Below are positions 25,022 through 32,360 of a stretch of 32,360 nt of DNA, one piece after another. Under the pieces are notes generated by a model. The model was not told the DNA's origin, searched no databases, and was given only the letters and a program-made list of their open reading frames with translations. This DNA is from Acidobacteriaceae bacterium. Lineage in GTDB: Bacteria; Acidobacteriota; Terriglobia; Bryobacterales; Bryobacteraceae. Location: positions 1-32,360 of the forward strand of contig JAFAUR010000962.1 of NCBI GenBank assembly GCA_019243205.1, written 5' to 3'. Position 1 is the first letter of the stretch, and the number at the start of each line of letters is the position of its first letter. The translations under genes were made by a program, and so were the position numbers.

Positions 25022-27607
25022 TTAGAAGTTCCAGCCGAGTGAAACTTCGTACGTTCTTGGTGTTACCCAGTGTGTACCGCTGAACGTAGACAGAAAATTG
25101 TAGAGGGCGGCCTCGTTAGTGATATTTACAGCTGTAAACTTTAGCGAAGTTTTGAGTTTCTCGCGACGCAAGAGGTTGTCGATTCCGATACTTACATCGA
25201 AAAGATTACGGGCGCCAATGCGAGGCGGATTGTGATCTGCATTGTATGTACCCGGCGCGGGAATATTGAGGCGGGTGGCTCCATACTTCGCTGAACAGGA
25301 TGTGATCGGATTGCCCAACGCCGCATACTGGTTGCCGCAGTAGAAGCCGATGTCCGCTTGTTGAGCTGCTGTTAATCCAAGCGCGTCTTGCAGATCCGTA
25401 ACGGCGCCCGCCACTTCCCCGCTATCGAACCGCCAGGTGAAGCCGGCCCACGGTCCGTCCTTCCCGTATTGGTACCTCAGAAAGGTTGTCTGTTGGAACG
25501 CCTGGTCATGATCGATGCGGAAAACACCCAAATTAAGAGGCGAGTTAAAGACGAGCCCGCCGATTTCGGGACCGAAAAAGCGTGCTCGCGTGTGCCCCAT
25601 AGTCGTATATGCCTGGAACCCGTGGATATTTATAGTGGAAAGCCGAATTGACACCCCGTCAATCTTCGACTTACGCCAGGAAATCGGGAACGCGAGCGGA
25701 GTGTTGAACAGAGTGTCAAAATCGAACGCATCCTTCGTGAACTTCCAGAAGTAACTTCCATCAAACTGCAGATACTTCGTAATCGCCTGCTGGAAGCCTA
25801 GACCAAACTGATTCCTGTGCCCCGGCCGCAGCGGTTGATTGACCGCTTCCCCGCCAATCTGGGAGGCCAGACCGCCTTCGCCGGTAAAGCTCGAGAGTAA
25901 GAGATTCTCGTTGTATGGAGTCTCCATGCTGCGCGTATAGGAAGCGCGGAACACCGTTCCTGTCGGTTTTAAGAGATACGAAAGACCGACGCGCGGCTGG
26001 AGGAGTTTATCTGTCGAAAGCCCGTCGTAATTGTCGAACCGAAGTCCGAGATTGACGGTAAGGTTCTTCAGCGTGATTGCATCCTGCGCGTAGACGGCTT
26101 CCTCATTCACCCGGCCCGATTGATTGAACAGGAAAAGCATTCCGTTGCGTGTGAGGTCGAAGGGCAACAAGCCGGGCATAAACCCGGGGTTCGGAATGTA
26201 GCCGGCCGCGGCGCAGGCATTCGGGAGTTGATCTCCAGGAAACGCAACAGGAGAGCCGTTTGTATTCGCGCAGATCGCGTTATAGAGGGGGTCCGTGATG
26301 CCGAAACTGAAATCTTCATGAAGACGATACTGCATCAGCTGTGTACCGATCTTCACGTTGTGAATGTTGTTGGCGAAAGAAAAGTCAACTCTCGTACCCC
26401 AGTTCTGAAGGCGTCTTCTCTGGCTTAACGTTGCCGGCGTGTCATTGAAAGGATCGGAGCTCGGGTAATAGCCGACCAAATCCTGGCGCACGAACGGATT
26501 TATGGTCAGCAACGTTTGCGGTGAAAATGTGTGCTGGTATCCCAGAGCGAAACTGAAGGTTCTAACCTGCTGGCGTTGGTCCTGCTGCAACTGATCGTAT
26601 GTATTCGGGATCTGAAACCAGTTGCGAGCTGCAAAGATATTCAAATGAAGAGAATCGCGACTGCCCGGCTGATAATCAATGCGGTCGAAGATGTTCTCGT
26701 TGTTGCCTATGTCGTGAAACGGAGTGAATTCCGGGCTGTCGAGGAACCTGCCGCTGCGATCGGTGTTGACGACCAGAAAATTGCCCCAGTGTGAACTGCC
26801 AATCCCGAACGTAGCTTCTTCATTGAGAGTACCGAACGAACCATAACTTAGGACTAAACTGCCCGTTGGCCTTTGCCCGAGACCGGAACGCGTGACGGCG
26901 CTGACGACGAGCCCTGTCTTATCGCCATACTCGGCGCCTGGTGCAGTGCTGGTAAGCTCCAGCGATTGGAACGCATTGGCAGGCATCTGCGTGGAGAACG
27001 TCTTGCTTTGCTGGTCTGTTATAGGTTGCCCGTCGACAACGTACGACGTCTCGGCGTGATCGCCTTGCGGGTGGAAGAATCCGTTCGAGTCGGCAACAAC
27101 CCCTCCGGACGTCAATGTTATGGCGTCGCTAAGTCCTTGGGCATTGGAGGATATCGGGAGATTGGCCAGGAGCTGTTGATCGACATCGGTGTGAGCAGCT
27201 GGAACGTTCTCGAGAACTTCCGCGGAAGCCTGTACGGTGACGGTCTCGGTGGAACCCGACAACGAGAGAGCCGCGTTGATTTGGATTGGAACCTGGGTAC
27301 GCACCGGTACATCCTGGTTGAAGGTCTGGAACCCCGCAGCGCTGATCTGTAAATGGTATTGATTAGGTGGAATGTTGGGCAGACGATAGGAGCCATCTGT
27401 TCCGGTCTTGACGGTCCGGTTATAACCGGAAACCGAGTTACTTAACGTGACATCCGCGCCCGCGATTACCGCTCCGCTGGGGTCACTTACTGAGCCTTGA
27501 ATGGTTCCACCGTTGCCGGTTGCCTGCGAACCAGAAGCAGATTGCAAACCAACATACGGTACAAAAAACAATGCTGCCAGCGCGTATGCCGGCCTTAGCG
27601 GCGACAT
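25022..27607 (-). CDS. Oar-like TonB-dependent receptor with N-terminal carboxypeptidase-regulatory domain
   Basis: From the ATG at 27607 the product has 861 residues. A signal peptide (about 1-26) is followed by a CarboxypepD_reg-like beta-sandwich (about 32-115; GTIQGSVSDPSGAVIAGADV, TDGSYRLPNIPP). A plug domain follows (about 125-230; TSYVVDGQPITDQQ), then a long outer-membrane beta-barrel ending in the aromatic signal SLGWNF. Acidobacteria carry many such receptors for uptake of polymers, peptides or chelated metals. I cannot see a clear TonB box. AAGGAGGAG nine bases upstream supports this ATG; an in-frame TTG at 27616 sits too close to that Shine-Dalgarno. The small His/Cys protein gene is 85 bp upstream and probably co-transcribed, hinting at a metal-related substrate. 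The radical SAM trio lies downstream. Confidence 0.9.
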   Translation of the reverse strand: MSPLRPAYALAALFFVPYVGLQSASGSQATGNGGTIQGSVSDPSGAVIAGADVTLSNSVSGYNRTVKTGTDGSYRLPNIPPNQYHLQISAAGFQTFNQDVPVRTQVPIQINAALSLSGSTETVTVQASAEVLENVPAAHTDVDQQLLANLPISSNAQGLSDAITLTSGGVVADSNGFFHPQGDHAETSYVVDGQPITDQQSKTFSTQMPANAFQSLELTSTAPGAEYGDKTGLVVSAVTRSGLGQRPTGSLVLSYGSFGTLNEEATFGIGSSHWGNFLVVNTDRSGRFLDSPEFTPFHDIGNNENIFDRIDYQPGSRDSLHLNIFAARNWFQIPNTYDQLQQDQRQQVRTFSFALGYQHTFSPQTLLTINPFVRQDLVGYYPSSDPFNDTPATLSQRRRLQNWGTRVDFSFANNIHNVKIGTQLMQYRLHEDFSFGITDPLYNAICANTNGSPVAFPGDQLPNACAAAGYIPNPGFMPGLLPFDLTRNGMLFLFNQSGRVNEEAVYAQDAITLKNLTVNLGLRFDNYDGLSTDKLLQPRVGLSYLLKPTGTVFRASYTRSMETPYNENLLLSSFTGEGGLASQIGGEAVNQPLRPGHRNQFGLGFQQAITKYLQFDGSYFWKFTKDAFDFDTLFNTPLAFPISWRKSKIDGVSIRLSTINIHGFQAYTTMGHTRARFFGPEIGGLVFNSPLNLGVFRIDHDQAFQQTTFLRYQYGKDGPWAGFTWRFDSGEVAGAVTDLQDALGLTAAQQADIGFYCGNQYAALGNPITSCSAKYGATRLNIPAPGTYNADHNPPRIGARNLFDVSIGIDNLLRREKLKTSLKFTAVNITNEAALYNFLSTFSGTHWVTPRTYEVSLGWNF

Positions 27608-27692
27608 CAAATCCAACTCCTCCTTGCTCTGTTGCTGCGAAAGACGCCTTGTTCAACACCGGCGCCCCCTTCGCAAAGGCACAAGTGTCAGG

Positions 27693-28001
27693 TTAGAGCG
27701 ACTGAACCGGAGGCGCGCGCGAACCGAGTCGCGCGGAGTAATCGCGTGACAAAAAGTTCGGGAGGAATGCGATGACAGGACTCGAGTCTTCGGTGACGGT
27801 CTGCTTGCCTGCGTCGGTGCAAATGGCGACTACATCCGCTCGCTCAGTTACGTGACAGAGAAGACAAGTGGATTCATCGTCAACGCGACCCGAGTTGTGC
27901 AAGTGAAGCTGCGCTGCAAAACCGGCCAGCAGGATGAAAGCGATGCACAGAAGCGTGATACATCGGCTCACTCGCGAGCGCTCGAAACGGCTGTACAGCA
28001 C
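27693..28001 (-). CDS. Small membrane/periplasmic His-Cys protein (DUF2946-like?)
   Basis: The 102-residue product has one hydrophobic segment or signal anchor (about residues 12-30, VSRCITLLCIAFILLAGFAA). This is followed by a short outer segment with a metal-ligand look: His33 and His35 (QLHLHN), then Cys46, Cys49 and His50 (CLLCH), and Cys61. The Cys/His layout after a single helix recalls small DUF2946-type proteins encoded near metal-related TonB receptors; CxxCH is also the heme-c attachment motif. The start is GTG at 28001. Because a TATAAT box lies only 11 bp upstream, a second GTG at 27971, leaving a cleaner signal peptide, is an alternative. It precedes the TonB-dependent receptor on the same strand. 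Function is not known. Confidence 0.65.
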   Translation of the reverse strand: MLYSRFERSRVSRCITLLCIAFILLAGFAAQLHLHNSGRVDDESTCLLCHVTERADVVAICTDAGKQTVTEDSSPVIAFLPNFLSRDYSARLGSRAPPVQSL

Positions 28002-28012
28002 TTATGATATGA

Positions 28013-28018
28013 ATTATA
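28013..28018 (-). promoter_or_regulatory. Candidate -10 box for the His-Cys protein/TonB receptor transcript
   Basis: On the minus strand a perfect TATAAT occupies these positions, 11 bp before the GTG at 28001. No matching -35 hexamer is seen at 17 bp, so the promoter may depend on an activator. Transcription would begin near 28006, leaving an untranslated leader of only about five bases if the GTG at 28001 is used. Confidence 0.4.
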
Positions 28019-28093
28019 CGCAACGGAGGAAGCTCGCTCCGGCGGCGGCCGCGATCCCGCTCGCTTTTTGTTGACCCGATCATCAAACAGAAT

Positions 28094-28122
28094 TAGACAA
28101 ATTTGTTTCGTACCGGTAAAAT
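28094..28122 (+). promoter_or_regulatory. Sigma70-type promoter for the DUF2934 gene, leaderless
   Basis: TAGACA (28094-28099, five of six to the -35 consensus) and TAAAAT (28117-28122, five of six to the -10 consensus) are separated by exactly 17 bp. The predicted transcription start falls at 28129-28130, on the ATG of the DUF2934 gene. No good Shine-Dalgarno precedes this ATG, which fits leaderless translation. A weaker alternative pair starts with TTGACC at 28071. Confidence 0.5.
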
Positions 28123-28129
28123 ATAGGGC

Positions 28130-28561
28130 ATGCAGTCGAGCAAAACTTCGAAAAAGACACTTAAGATCGCGGACGAGACCGTTGTTCCGGCTCCCGAATC
28201 GAGCACCGGCCCAGAAGGAAAATCGAGTACGCGTACAACAAGGTCTTCCAAGACGAAGGAGACGGTCGCCGAATCAGGACCAGCAAAAATGCATCGTAAA
28301 GCAAGCACGACCAAAGTGAGCGAAGCAGTTCGGCCCGCTGTGGAACCGATTGTGGCCAAGGCGAAAGCAGCGGCAGCCGGAGCAACGGATTCCGCACCAG
28401 CGGTCATGGCGAACCCAGCGCCCATAGCCGCCACGCGAGATGTCTCACAACAGGAGATTGCCCGACTGGCGCACTCGTACTGGGTTGAGCGCGGTTATGC
28501 GCACGGGTCCTCTGTTGAAGACTGGCTGCGTGCCGAGCGCGAATTAAAGGCGAAAGTTTAG
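28130..28561 (+). CDS. DUF2934-domain protein with basic, low-complexity N-terminus
   Basis: The 143-residue protein has a Ser/Thr/Lys/Ala-rich, probably disordered N-terminal region (residues 1-103). A C-terminal DUF2934 domain follows at about 105-140, recognisable by IARLAHSYWVERG, HGSSVEDWLRAERELK. DUF2934 is a small helical domain frequent in Acidobacteria and Proteobacteria with no known function. The basic, histone-like composition of the N-terminus (many Lys, Ala, Pro) could allow nucleic-acid binding, but that is only a compositional hint. There is no signal peptide or membrane segment. The ATG coincides with the predicted transcription start, so the mRNA may be leaderless. A GC-rich hairpin lies 10 bp after its stop. 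Confidence 0.85.
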   Translation: MQSSKTSKKTLKIADETVVPAPESSTGPEGKSSTRTTRSSKTKETVAESGPAKMHRKASTTKVSEAVRPAVEPIVAKAKAAAAGATDSAPAVMANPAPIAATRDVSQQEIARLAHSYWVERGYAHGSSVEDWLRAERELKAKV

Positions 28562-28570
28562 TTCATCACG

Positions 28571-28592
28571 GTTTTGGGGGCGGCCCCAAAAC
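28571..28592. terminator. Hairpin after the DUF2934 gene, possible terminator
   Basis: GTTTTGGGG (28571-28579) and CCCCAAAAC (28584-28592) form a perfect 9-bp stem around a GCGG loop, 10 bp after the DUF2934 stop. There is no following T-tract, so this is at best a non-canonical terminator or an mRNA 3'-end protecting hairpin. It separates that gene from lepB. Confidence 0.4.
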
Positions 28593-28684
28593 GGAATCGC
28601 GAGTAGCTCGTCAAAGGGAGTGGATGTGTTGCCTTCCACTTCCGCCGAGAACGTTTGTAAGCTTGTAGAAGCGCCCCCGCATTC

Positions 28685-29278
28685 ATGAGCGAGCCAGTTT
28701 CGAGCGCGGCGAGTCAGACGCTTCCGACTCCACCGCAGGTTTCAGAGCGTCCGAAATCCGTAATCATCGCAACGGTTGCCTGGCTCCGGGACCTGATGTT
28801 GTCTGCTCTGATTGCCGTTCTGGTGATCCTGTTCCTATATCGTCCAGTGAAGGTCGAAGGCACCAGCATGATGCCGAGCCTGTACGATCAGGAGCGGCTA
28901 TTCATCAACCAGTTCAGCTACAAGTTCGGCTTGGGCGATATCAAGCGGGGCGATACGGTCGTGTTCTGGTATCCCGAAGACACGACGAAATCCTATATCA
29001 AGCGCGTGATCGGCTTACCGGGCGATACAATCGCTGTCGATGACGGTTACGTCATCGTGAACGGCAAAAAGCTGATCGAAAATTACGTTCCACTCGAATA
29101 TCGCGATGATCGCAGCTATGCTGCCCGCGTTGTTCCTCCGGATCAATATTTTGTGTTGGGGGACGACCGGATTTCCTCGAATGACAGTCGCGCGTGGGGC
29201 TTTGTCCCGCGAAGCTACATCTACGGCAAAGCAGTATTCGTTTTCTGGCCACCCGAGCGCGTCGGCACAGTGCGTTAA
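28685..29278 (+). CDS. lepB: Signal peptidase I
   Basis: The 197-residue enzyme removes signal peptides from secreted proteins at the outer face of the inner membrane. After a Pro/Ser-rich cytoplasmic stretch there is one transmembrane helix (about residues 32-52). The family boxes follow: EGTSMMPSL with the nucleophile Ser61, GDTVVFWYP, YIKRVIGLPGD with the general base Lys106, and VLGDDRISSNDSRAWG near 156-171. The length suits a short one-helix LepB as found in many Gram-positive and acidobacterial genomes. The start is ATG at 28685; no strong Shine-Dalgarno is seen. It is separated from the DUF2934 gene by 123 bp and converges with the DUF2905 gene after a 3-bp gap. It would process the many signal-peptide proteins in this window. 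Confidence 0.95.
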   Translation: MSEPVSSAASQTLPTPPQVSERPKSVIIATVAWLRDLMLSALIAVLVILFLYRPVKVEGTSMMPSLYDQERLFINQFSYKFGLGDIKRGDTVVFWYPEDTTKSYIKRVIGLPGDTIAVDDGYVIVNGKKLIENYVPLEYRDDRSYAARVVPPDQYFVLGDDRISSNDSRAWGFVPRSYIYGKAVFVFWPPERVGTVR

Positions 29279-29281
29279 TAG

Positions 29282-29500
29282 TTAGCGCCTTCCGCTAAAT
29301 AGCCAAAGCAGAAGCGTACCCAGCAGGCTGAGAACCAGGCACGTCACCCACGGGAAGTACACAGTGGTGTTTCTGCCGCGCCAAGTGATGTCTCCGGGCA
29401 GTCTGCCGAGCGGTAAGTGTAGCCTGGTGAGGATCATCAGGCACACGCCAAGCGCAACGAGGAGCAATCCGCAAAGTATGAGCAGCTTCGCCAACGGCAT
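29282..29500 (-). CDS. DUF2905 small membrane protein
   Basis: With the ATG at 29500 the product has 72 residues and two hydrophobic helices (about 3-23 and 46-66). Between them is the DUF2905 loop GRLPGDITWRGRNTTVYFPW. The family is widespread and small, with no established role. In-frame GTG (29506) and TTG (29509) codons lie just upstream and would add two or three residues. GGTGG at the same place offers weak Shine-Dalgarno support for the ATG. It ends 3 bp from the end of lepB on the opposite strand and is divergent from acs. Confidence 0.85.
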   Translation of the reverse strand: MPLAKLLILCGLLLVALGVCLMILTRLHLPLGRLPGDITWRGRNTTVYFPWVTCLVLSLLGTLLLWLFSGRR

Positions 29501-29578
29501 ACCCACCAAATAACAAATGAGGTTCCAGGCAGGGACGCTCGCACAGCTGCGTTAAACTGACCGCTGAACGCAAGATTC

Positions 29579-31540
29579 ATGAGCGATTCCCAAACGTACA
29601 CTCCAAGTCCTGAATTTACGTCGCGAGCACACGTCAAAGGCATGGACGAATACCGAGAGCTGTATCAGCAAGCACTGCGCGAAGGCGAAAATTTCTGGGC
29701 GCCTCTGGCGGAGAAGGAACTCACGTGGTTCAAGCCGTTTGCACGCGCGCTCGAATGGGACCCTCCGAGTGCCAAATGGTTTTCCGGGGGACGCATCAAT
29801 GCATGCTACAACTGCCTGGATCGACACTTGCTAACCGAGCGTAGAACAAAGCCCGCCTTGATCTGGGAAGGTGAGCCGGGCGACTCGCGCGTCTACACTT
29901 ACGAAGATCTTCATCTCGCAGTTTGCCGCTTCGCGACCGTACTGAAGGATCTCGGATTCAAATCGCATGACCGGGCGATCATCTATATGCCGATGGTTCC
30001 GGAGCTCGCCATCGCGGTGCTGGCGTGCGCGCGCCTCGGCATCATTCACAGCGTCGTGTTCGGCGGATTTTCGGCAGAAGCTTTGCGTACACGCACGCAG
30101 GACTTGAATGCGGAGCTGGTTATTACTGCCGACGGCGGCTGGAGGCGGGGCAAGGAAATCCGGCTGAAAGATGCTGTGGATCAAGCGCTCGAGGAATGCC
30201 CGCTCGTGCGCCAGGTGATCGTCTATCAGCGGACGGGATCCGCGCTCAATATGACGCCGGACAGGGACGTGTGGTGGCACGAACGCGATGAGCGCTTGTC
30301 CACTTCGCGCCCCACCGAAGTGGCAGCCGAGAACTGTGCAGCGCAGGATCTCGATTCCGAACATCCTCTGTTTGTGCTGTATACGTCCGGGACGACGGGA
30401 AAACCGAAAGGGATTCTCCATACGACAGCCGGCTACCTGCTGCAGACGACCCTGAGCATGCGCTGGGTCTTCGACCTCCGGGAGGACGATATCTATTGGT
30501 GCACTGCGGATATCGGATGGGTAACGGGCCACAGCTATGTGGTTTACGGGCCTCTTTCTGCCGGCGCGACGACGGTCATGTACGAAGGAGCGCCTGATTT
30601 TCCTGCGTTCGATCGGTGGTGGCAGATCGTGGCCAAGCACAAAGTGTCCATCTTCTATACCTCACCGACCGCGATTCGGTCGCTCGTCCGCCAAGGTGAG
30701 CAGTGGCCCAACGCACACGATCTGTCGAGTCTGCGGCTGCTCGGTTCGGTAGGGGAACCAATCAATCCGGCTGCCTGGGAATGGTACTACCGCGTTATTG
30801 GCAAGGAACGCTGTCCGATTGTGGATACGTGGTGGCAAACAGAGACCGGCGGGATTATGATCGCGCCGATGCCTGGTGCGATCCCGCTCAAGCCGGGTTC
30901 AGCGACATTGCCGCTTCCGGGAATAGAGGCGGATATCGTCGACTCCCGAGGCGAGCAAATAACCCAACCGAACAGGGAGGGCTTCCTGATCATCCGGCGG
31001 CCGTGGCCCGGCATGGCGCGAACGATATGGGGCGATCCCCGGCGCTACGAGGAGCAATACTGGTCGCGCGTTCCGGACGCTTACTTCACCGGTGATGCAG
31101 CCCGGCGGGACGCCGATGGGTATTTCTGGATATTGGGCCGCGTTGATGACGTCATGAATGTCAGCGGTCACCGGCTCAGCACGATGGAAGTGGAATCGGC
31201 GCTGGTCCACCATCCCGCAGTTGCAGAGGCAGCTGTGGTGGCAAAACCACACGACGTTACGGGCCAGGCCGTCTGCTGTTTCGTGACGCTCAAAGCGGGA
31301 GATTGGGACCACGGCAAGCTGAGTACCGAGCTGAGACAGTGGGTGGCACGAGAGATTGGCCCCTTCGCTCGACCGGAAGAGGTGCGATTCACCGATGCGC
31401 TTCCGAAAACGCGCAGCGGCAAAATTATGCGCCGGCTGCTGCGCGAGATCGTGACAACAAATGCCGTTACTGGAGATACGACTACGCTCGAGGACATTAC
31501 GGTCCTCAGCAGGCTGTCAACGGTTCACGAAGAAGACTGA
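29579..31540 (+). CDS. acs: Acetyl-CoA synthetase (AMP-forming)
   Basis: The 653-residue cytosolic enzyme converts acetate, ATP and CoA to acetyl-CoA, AMP and pyrophosphate. An N-terminal ACAS_N segment (about 24-80) precedes the AMP-binding core. The phosphate loop is YTSGTTGKPKG, the substrate pocket VDTWWQTETGG, the hinge region YFTGDAARRDADGYFWILGR, and the CoA-binding element VSGHRLST. The catalytic lysine of the A10 motif, in PKTRSGKIMRRLLRE, is Lys615; in other Acs proteins this residue is controlled by acetylation. The tryptophans and the GG after the pocket motif favour acetate over propionate. The start is ATG at 29579 without a strong Shine-Dalgarno. The gene stands alone between two minus-strand genes. 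Confidence 0.94.
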   Translation: MSDSQTYTPSPEFTSRAHVKGMDEYRELYQQALREGENFWAPLAEKELTWFKPFARALEWDPPSAKWFSGGRINACYNCLDRHLLTERRTKPALIWEGEPGDSRVYTYEDLHLAVCRFATVLKDLGFKSHDRAIIYMPMVPELAIAVLACARLGIIHSVVFGGFSAEALRTRTQDLNAELVITADGGWRRGKEIRLKDAVDQALEECPLVRQVIVYQRTGSALNMTPDRDVWWHERDERLSTSRPTEVAAENCAAQDLDSEHPLFVLYTSGTTGKPKGILHTTAGYLLQTTLSMRWVFDLREDDIYWCTADIGWVTGHSYVVYGPLSAGATTVMYEGAPDFPAFDRWWQIVAKHKVSIFYTSPTAIRSLVRQGEQWPNAHDLSSLRLLGSVGEPINPAAWEWYYRVIGKERCPIVDTWWQTETGGIMIAPMPGAIPLKPGSATLPLPGIEADIVDSRGEQITQPNREGFLIIRRPWPGMARTIWGDPRRYEEQYWSRVPDAYFTGDAARRDADGYFWILGRVDDVMNVSGHRLSTMEVESALVHHPAVAEAAVVAKPHDVTGQAVCCFVTLKAGDWDHGKLSTELRQWVAREIGPFARPEEVRFTDALPKTRSGKIMRRLLREIVTTNAVTGDTTTLEDITVLSRLSTVHEED

Positions 31541-31549
31541 TGCCGATCG

Positions 31550-31975
31550 TCAGCCTTCCAGTTTTGCATCGAGAGTGATCTCGGTATCGAACAGCTTTGA
31601 AACCGGGCATCCCTCTTTAGCGGCCTGAGTCGCGCGATTGAAGGCGGCTTCCGAGGCTCCGGGAATACGGGCCCGAAGTTCCAGGTGACTGCGCTTGATG
31701 GCAAATCCATCACCTTCCTTTTCGAGGCTGATGGTGCAATTGGTGTCGATGCTGTCGGCCTTCAGCCCTTCGTTCTGGAGCATCAACGACAGCGCCATCG
31801 AGAAGCAGGCAGCATGAGCCGCGGCGAGCAGCTCTTCCGGATTTGTATTCTTTCCGTCTTCGAAACGATCACGAAACGAATACGGAGTGTTCGATAGCAC
31901 ACCGCTCGTCGACGAAATTGTTCCCGTCCCGGATTTCAGGTCACCCTTCCACTGCGCCTTTGCTTTTCGGTCCAT
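31550..31975 (-). CDS. osmC: OsmC/Ohr-family peroxiredoxin (OsmC subgroup)
   Basis: The 141-residue protein matches OsmC in length and motifs. TNPEELLAAAHAACFSMALS (44-63) contains the peroxidatic Cys57 and Glu47/Glu48, and KEGCPVSKLF contains the second Cys123. The early PYSFRDRFE (31-39) supplies the Arg of the active site. OsmC proteins reduce organic hydroperoxides in the cytosol using thiols, often under osmotic or oxidative stress. The start is ATG at 31975. It follows the PgeF-like gene on the same strand after 35 bp, so they may be co-transcribed, and it ends 9 bp from the convergent acs stop. Confidence 0.93.
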   Translation of the reverse strand: MDRKAKAQWKGDLKSGTGTISSTSGVLSNTPYSFRDRFEDGKNTNPEELLAAAHAACFSMALSLMLQNEGLKADSIDTNCTISLEKEGDGFAIKRSHLELRARIPGASEAAFNRATQAAKEGCPVSKLFDTEITLDAKLEG

Positions 31976-32010
31976 GTGTCCATCCTAAACGAGCGGACAT
32001 GGCGGACCAT

Positions 32011-32360
32011 TCAATCGAGACGCGCGACGGAAGCGATCATTCGTCCAGCGTGTTCGCGCTCGCGACGGAACGAGAAAAACTGGCCCGTCTGACAGGCTGT
32101 GCAGAGGCCGGAATCGAAGATGAGATTCTCCGGAACGCCAGCTTCCAGGAGTTGTCGGATGTTAACTTCCGGCAAATTGAGATGCGGATTGCGTGACCCC
32201 GGCGGCGCCTCCTGGCCCCAACGGCTGAAATGTGCGAACACGTCGGGGCCGACCTCATAGCAGCACTCGCGGATGCAGGGTCCGATGGCGACATGTAAGT
32301 CTCGGCTGCGTGTCCCGAAATCGGATGTCATCCGTTCCACTGCGCCCTTTGCAATTTCAG
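32011..32360 (-). CDS. PgeF/YfiH-family protein (laccase-domain, peptidoglycan editing), C-terminal part
   Basis: The frame is open from the right edge to a TGA at 32011, about 115 residues. It carries the C-terminal half of the YfiH family: HVAIGPCIRECCYEVGPDVF, HLNLPEVNIRQLLEAGV, CTACQTGQFFSFRRE and the terminal GRMIASV. Family members were called polyphenol oxidases; PgeF in E. coli corrects faulty amino-acid insertion in peptidoglycan, and other homologues act on purine nucleosides. The zinc ligands of the N-terminal half (the Cys and the His of HAGWRG) lie beyond the window. An internal GTG at 32340 is not the start, because the upstream codons stay in frame and fit the family. OsmC follows 35 bp downstream. 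Confidence 0.88.
   Translation of the reverse strand, partial: EIAKGAVERMTSDFGTRSRDLHVAIGPCIRECCYEVGPDVFAHFSRWGQEAPPGSRNPHLNLPEVNIRQLLEAGVPENLIFDSGLCTACQTGQFFSFRREREHAGRMIASVARLD

Noticed and set aside
27852-27866. CxxCH of the small protein as proof of a c-type cytochrome.
   Set aside because: There is a single motif with no distal ligand context and a nearby HxH and extra Cys. A metal-binding or structural role is equally likely.
29831-30640. Minus-strand open frame of 269 codons inside acs.
   Set aside because: It covers the AMP-binding core of a certain acs gene and has no recognisable product.
1-32360. tRNA, rRNA, CRISPR arrays, insertion sequences, prophage or defence genes.
   Set aside because: Nearly all sequence is taken up by recognisable coding regions. 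No cloverleaf, regular repeat array, transposase or integrase motif was found by reading both strands.

Overview
The window looks like chromosomal DNA from an acidobacterium, probably from the Solibacter/Bryobacter side of the phylum. This is inferred from gene content, not from a marker gene. The clues are an Oar-like TonB-dependent receptor with an N-terminal carboxypeptidase-regulatory domain, a small DUF2934 protein, tandem secreted M14 metallopeptidases, an acidobacterial-type secreted protein cut by the left edge, frequent GTG/TTG starts and moderately high GC. It is gene-dense. I see no tRNA, rRNA, CRISPR array, insertion sequence or integrase, and no gene-free stretch longer than about 160 bases.

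Layout. (a) 1-2598: a truncated secreted-protein gene (minus), then divergently an MFS transporter coupled to an AUR1-like PAP2 membrane phosphatase. (b) 2557-7852 (minus): two overlapping secreted M14 carboxypeptidase-like genes. (c) 8008-9807 (plus): a polytopic GT-C-like membrane protein whose end overlaps the next convergent gene by 80 bp. (d) 9728-12254 (minus): EamA exporter, small secreted protein and secreted S9 hydrolase, tightly packed. (e) 12351-18490 (plus): a single-chain MetX-MetW fusion for methionine synthesis, an M20 dipeptidase, a CT398/CdsZ-like coiled-coil zinc-ribbon protein, and after a leader with a 26-bp perfect palindrome, an EF-G-2 type translation GTPase. (f) 18499-28001 (minus): six co-directional genes, in transcription order a small His/Cys membrane protein, the TonB-dependent receptor, a radical SAM protein, a fucose/arabinose-isomerase-like protein, a Gfo/Idh/MocA oxidoreductase and GlnE. 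(g) 28130-32360: DUF2934 protein, signal peptidase I, DUF2905 protein, acetyl-CoA synthetase, an OsmC protein and a PgeF/YfiH protein cut by the right edge.

How the genes work together. Much of the window concerns the envelope and peptide use: secreted peptidases (two M14, one S9), a cytosolic M20 dipeptidase, signal peptidase and an outer-membrane receptor. Core metabolism is represented by MetX-MetW, GlnE (nitrogen control) and Acs (acetate activation). The least explained part is the radical SAM / sugar-isomerase-like / oxidoreductase trio downstream of the receptor. It is the best candidate for an undescribed pathway, although no substrate can be read from sequence. The most concrete unusual object is the MetX-MetW fusion.
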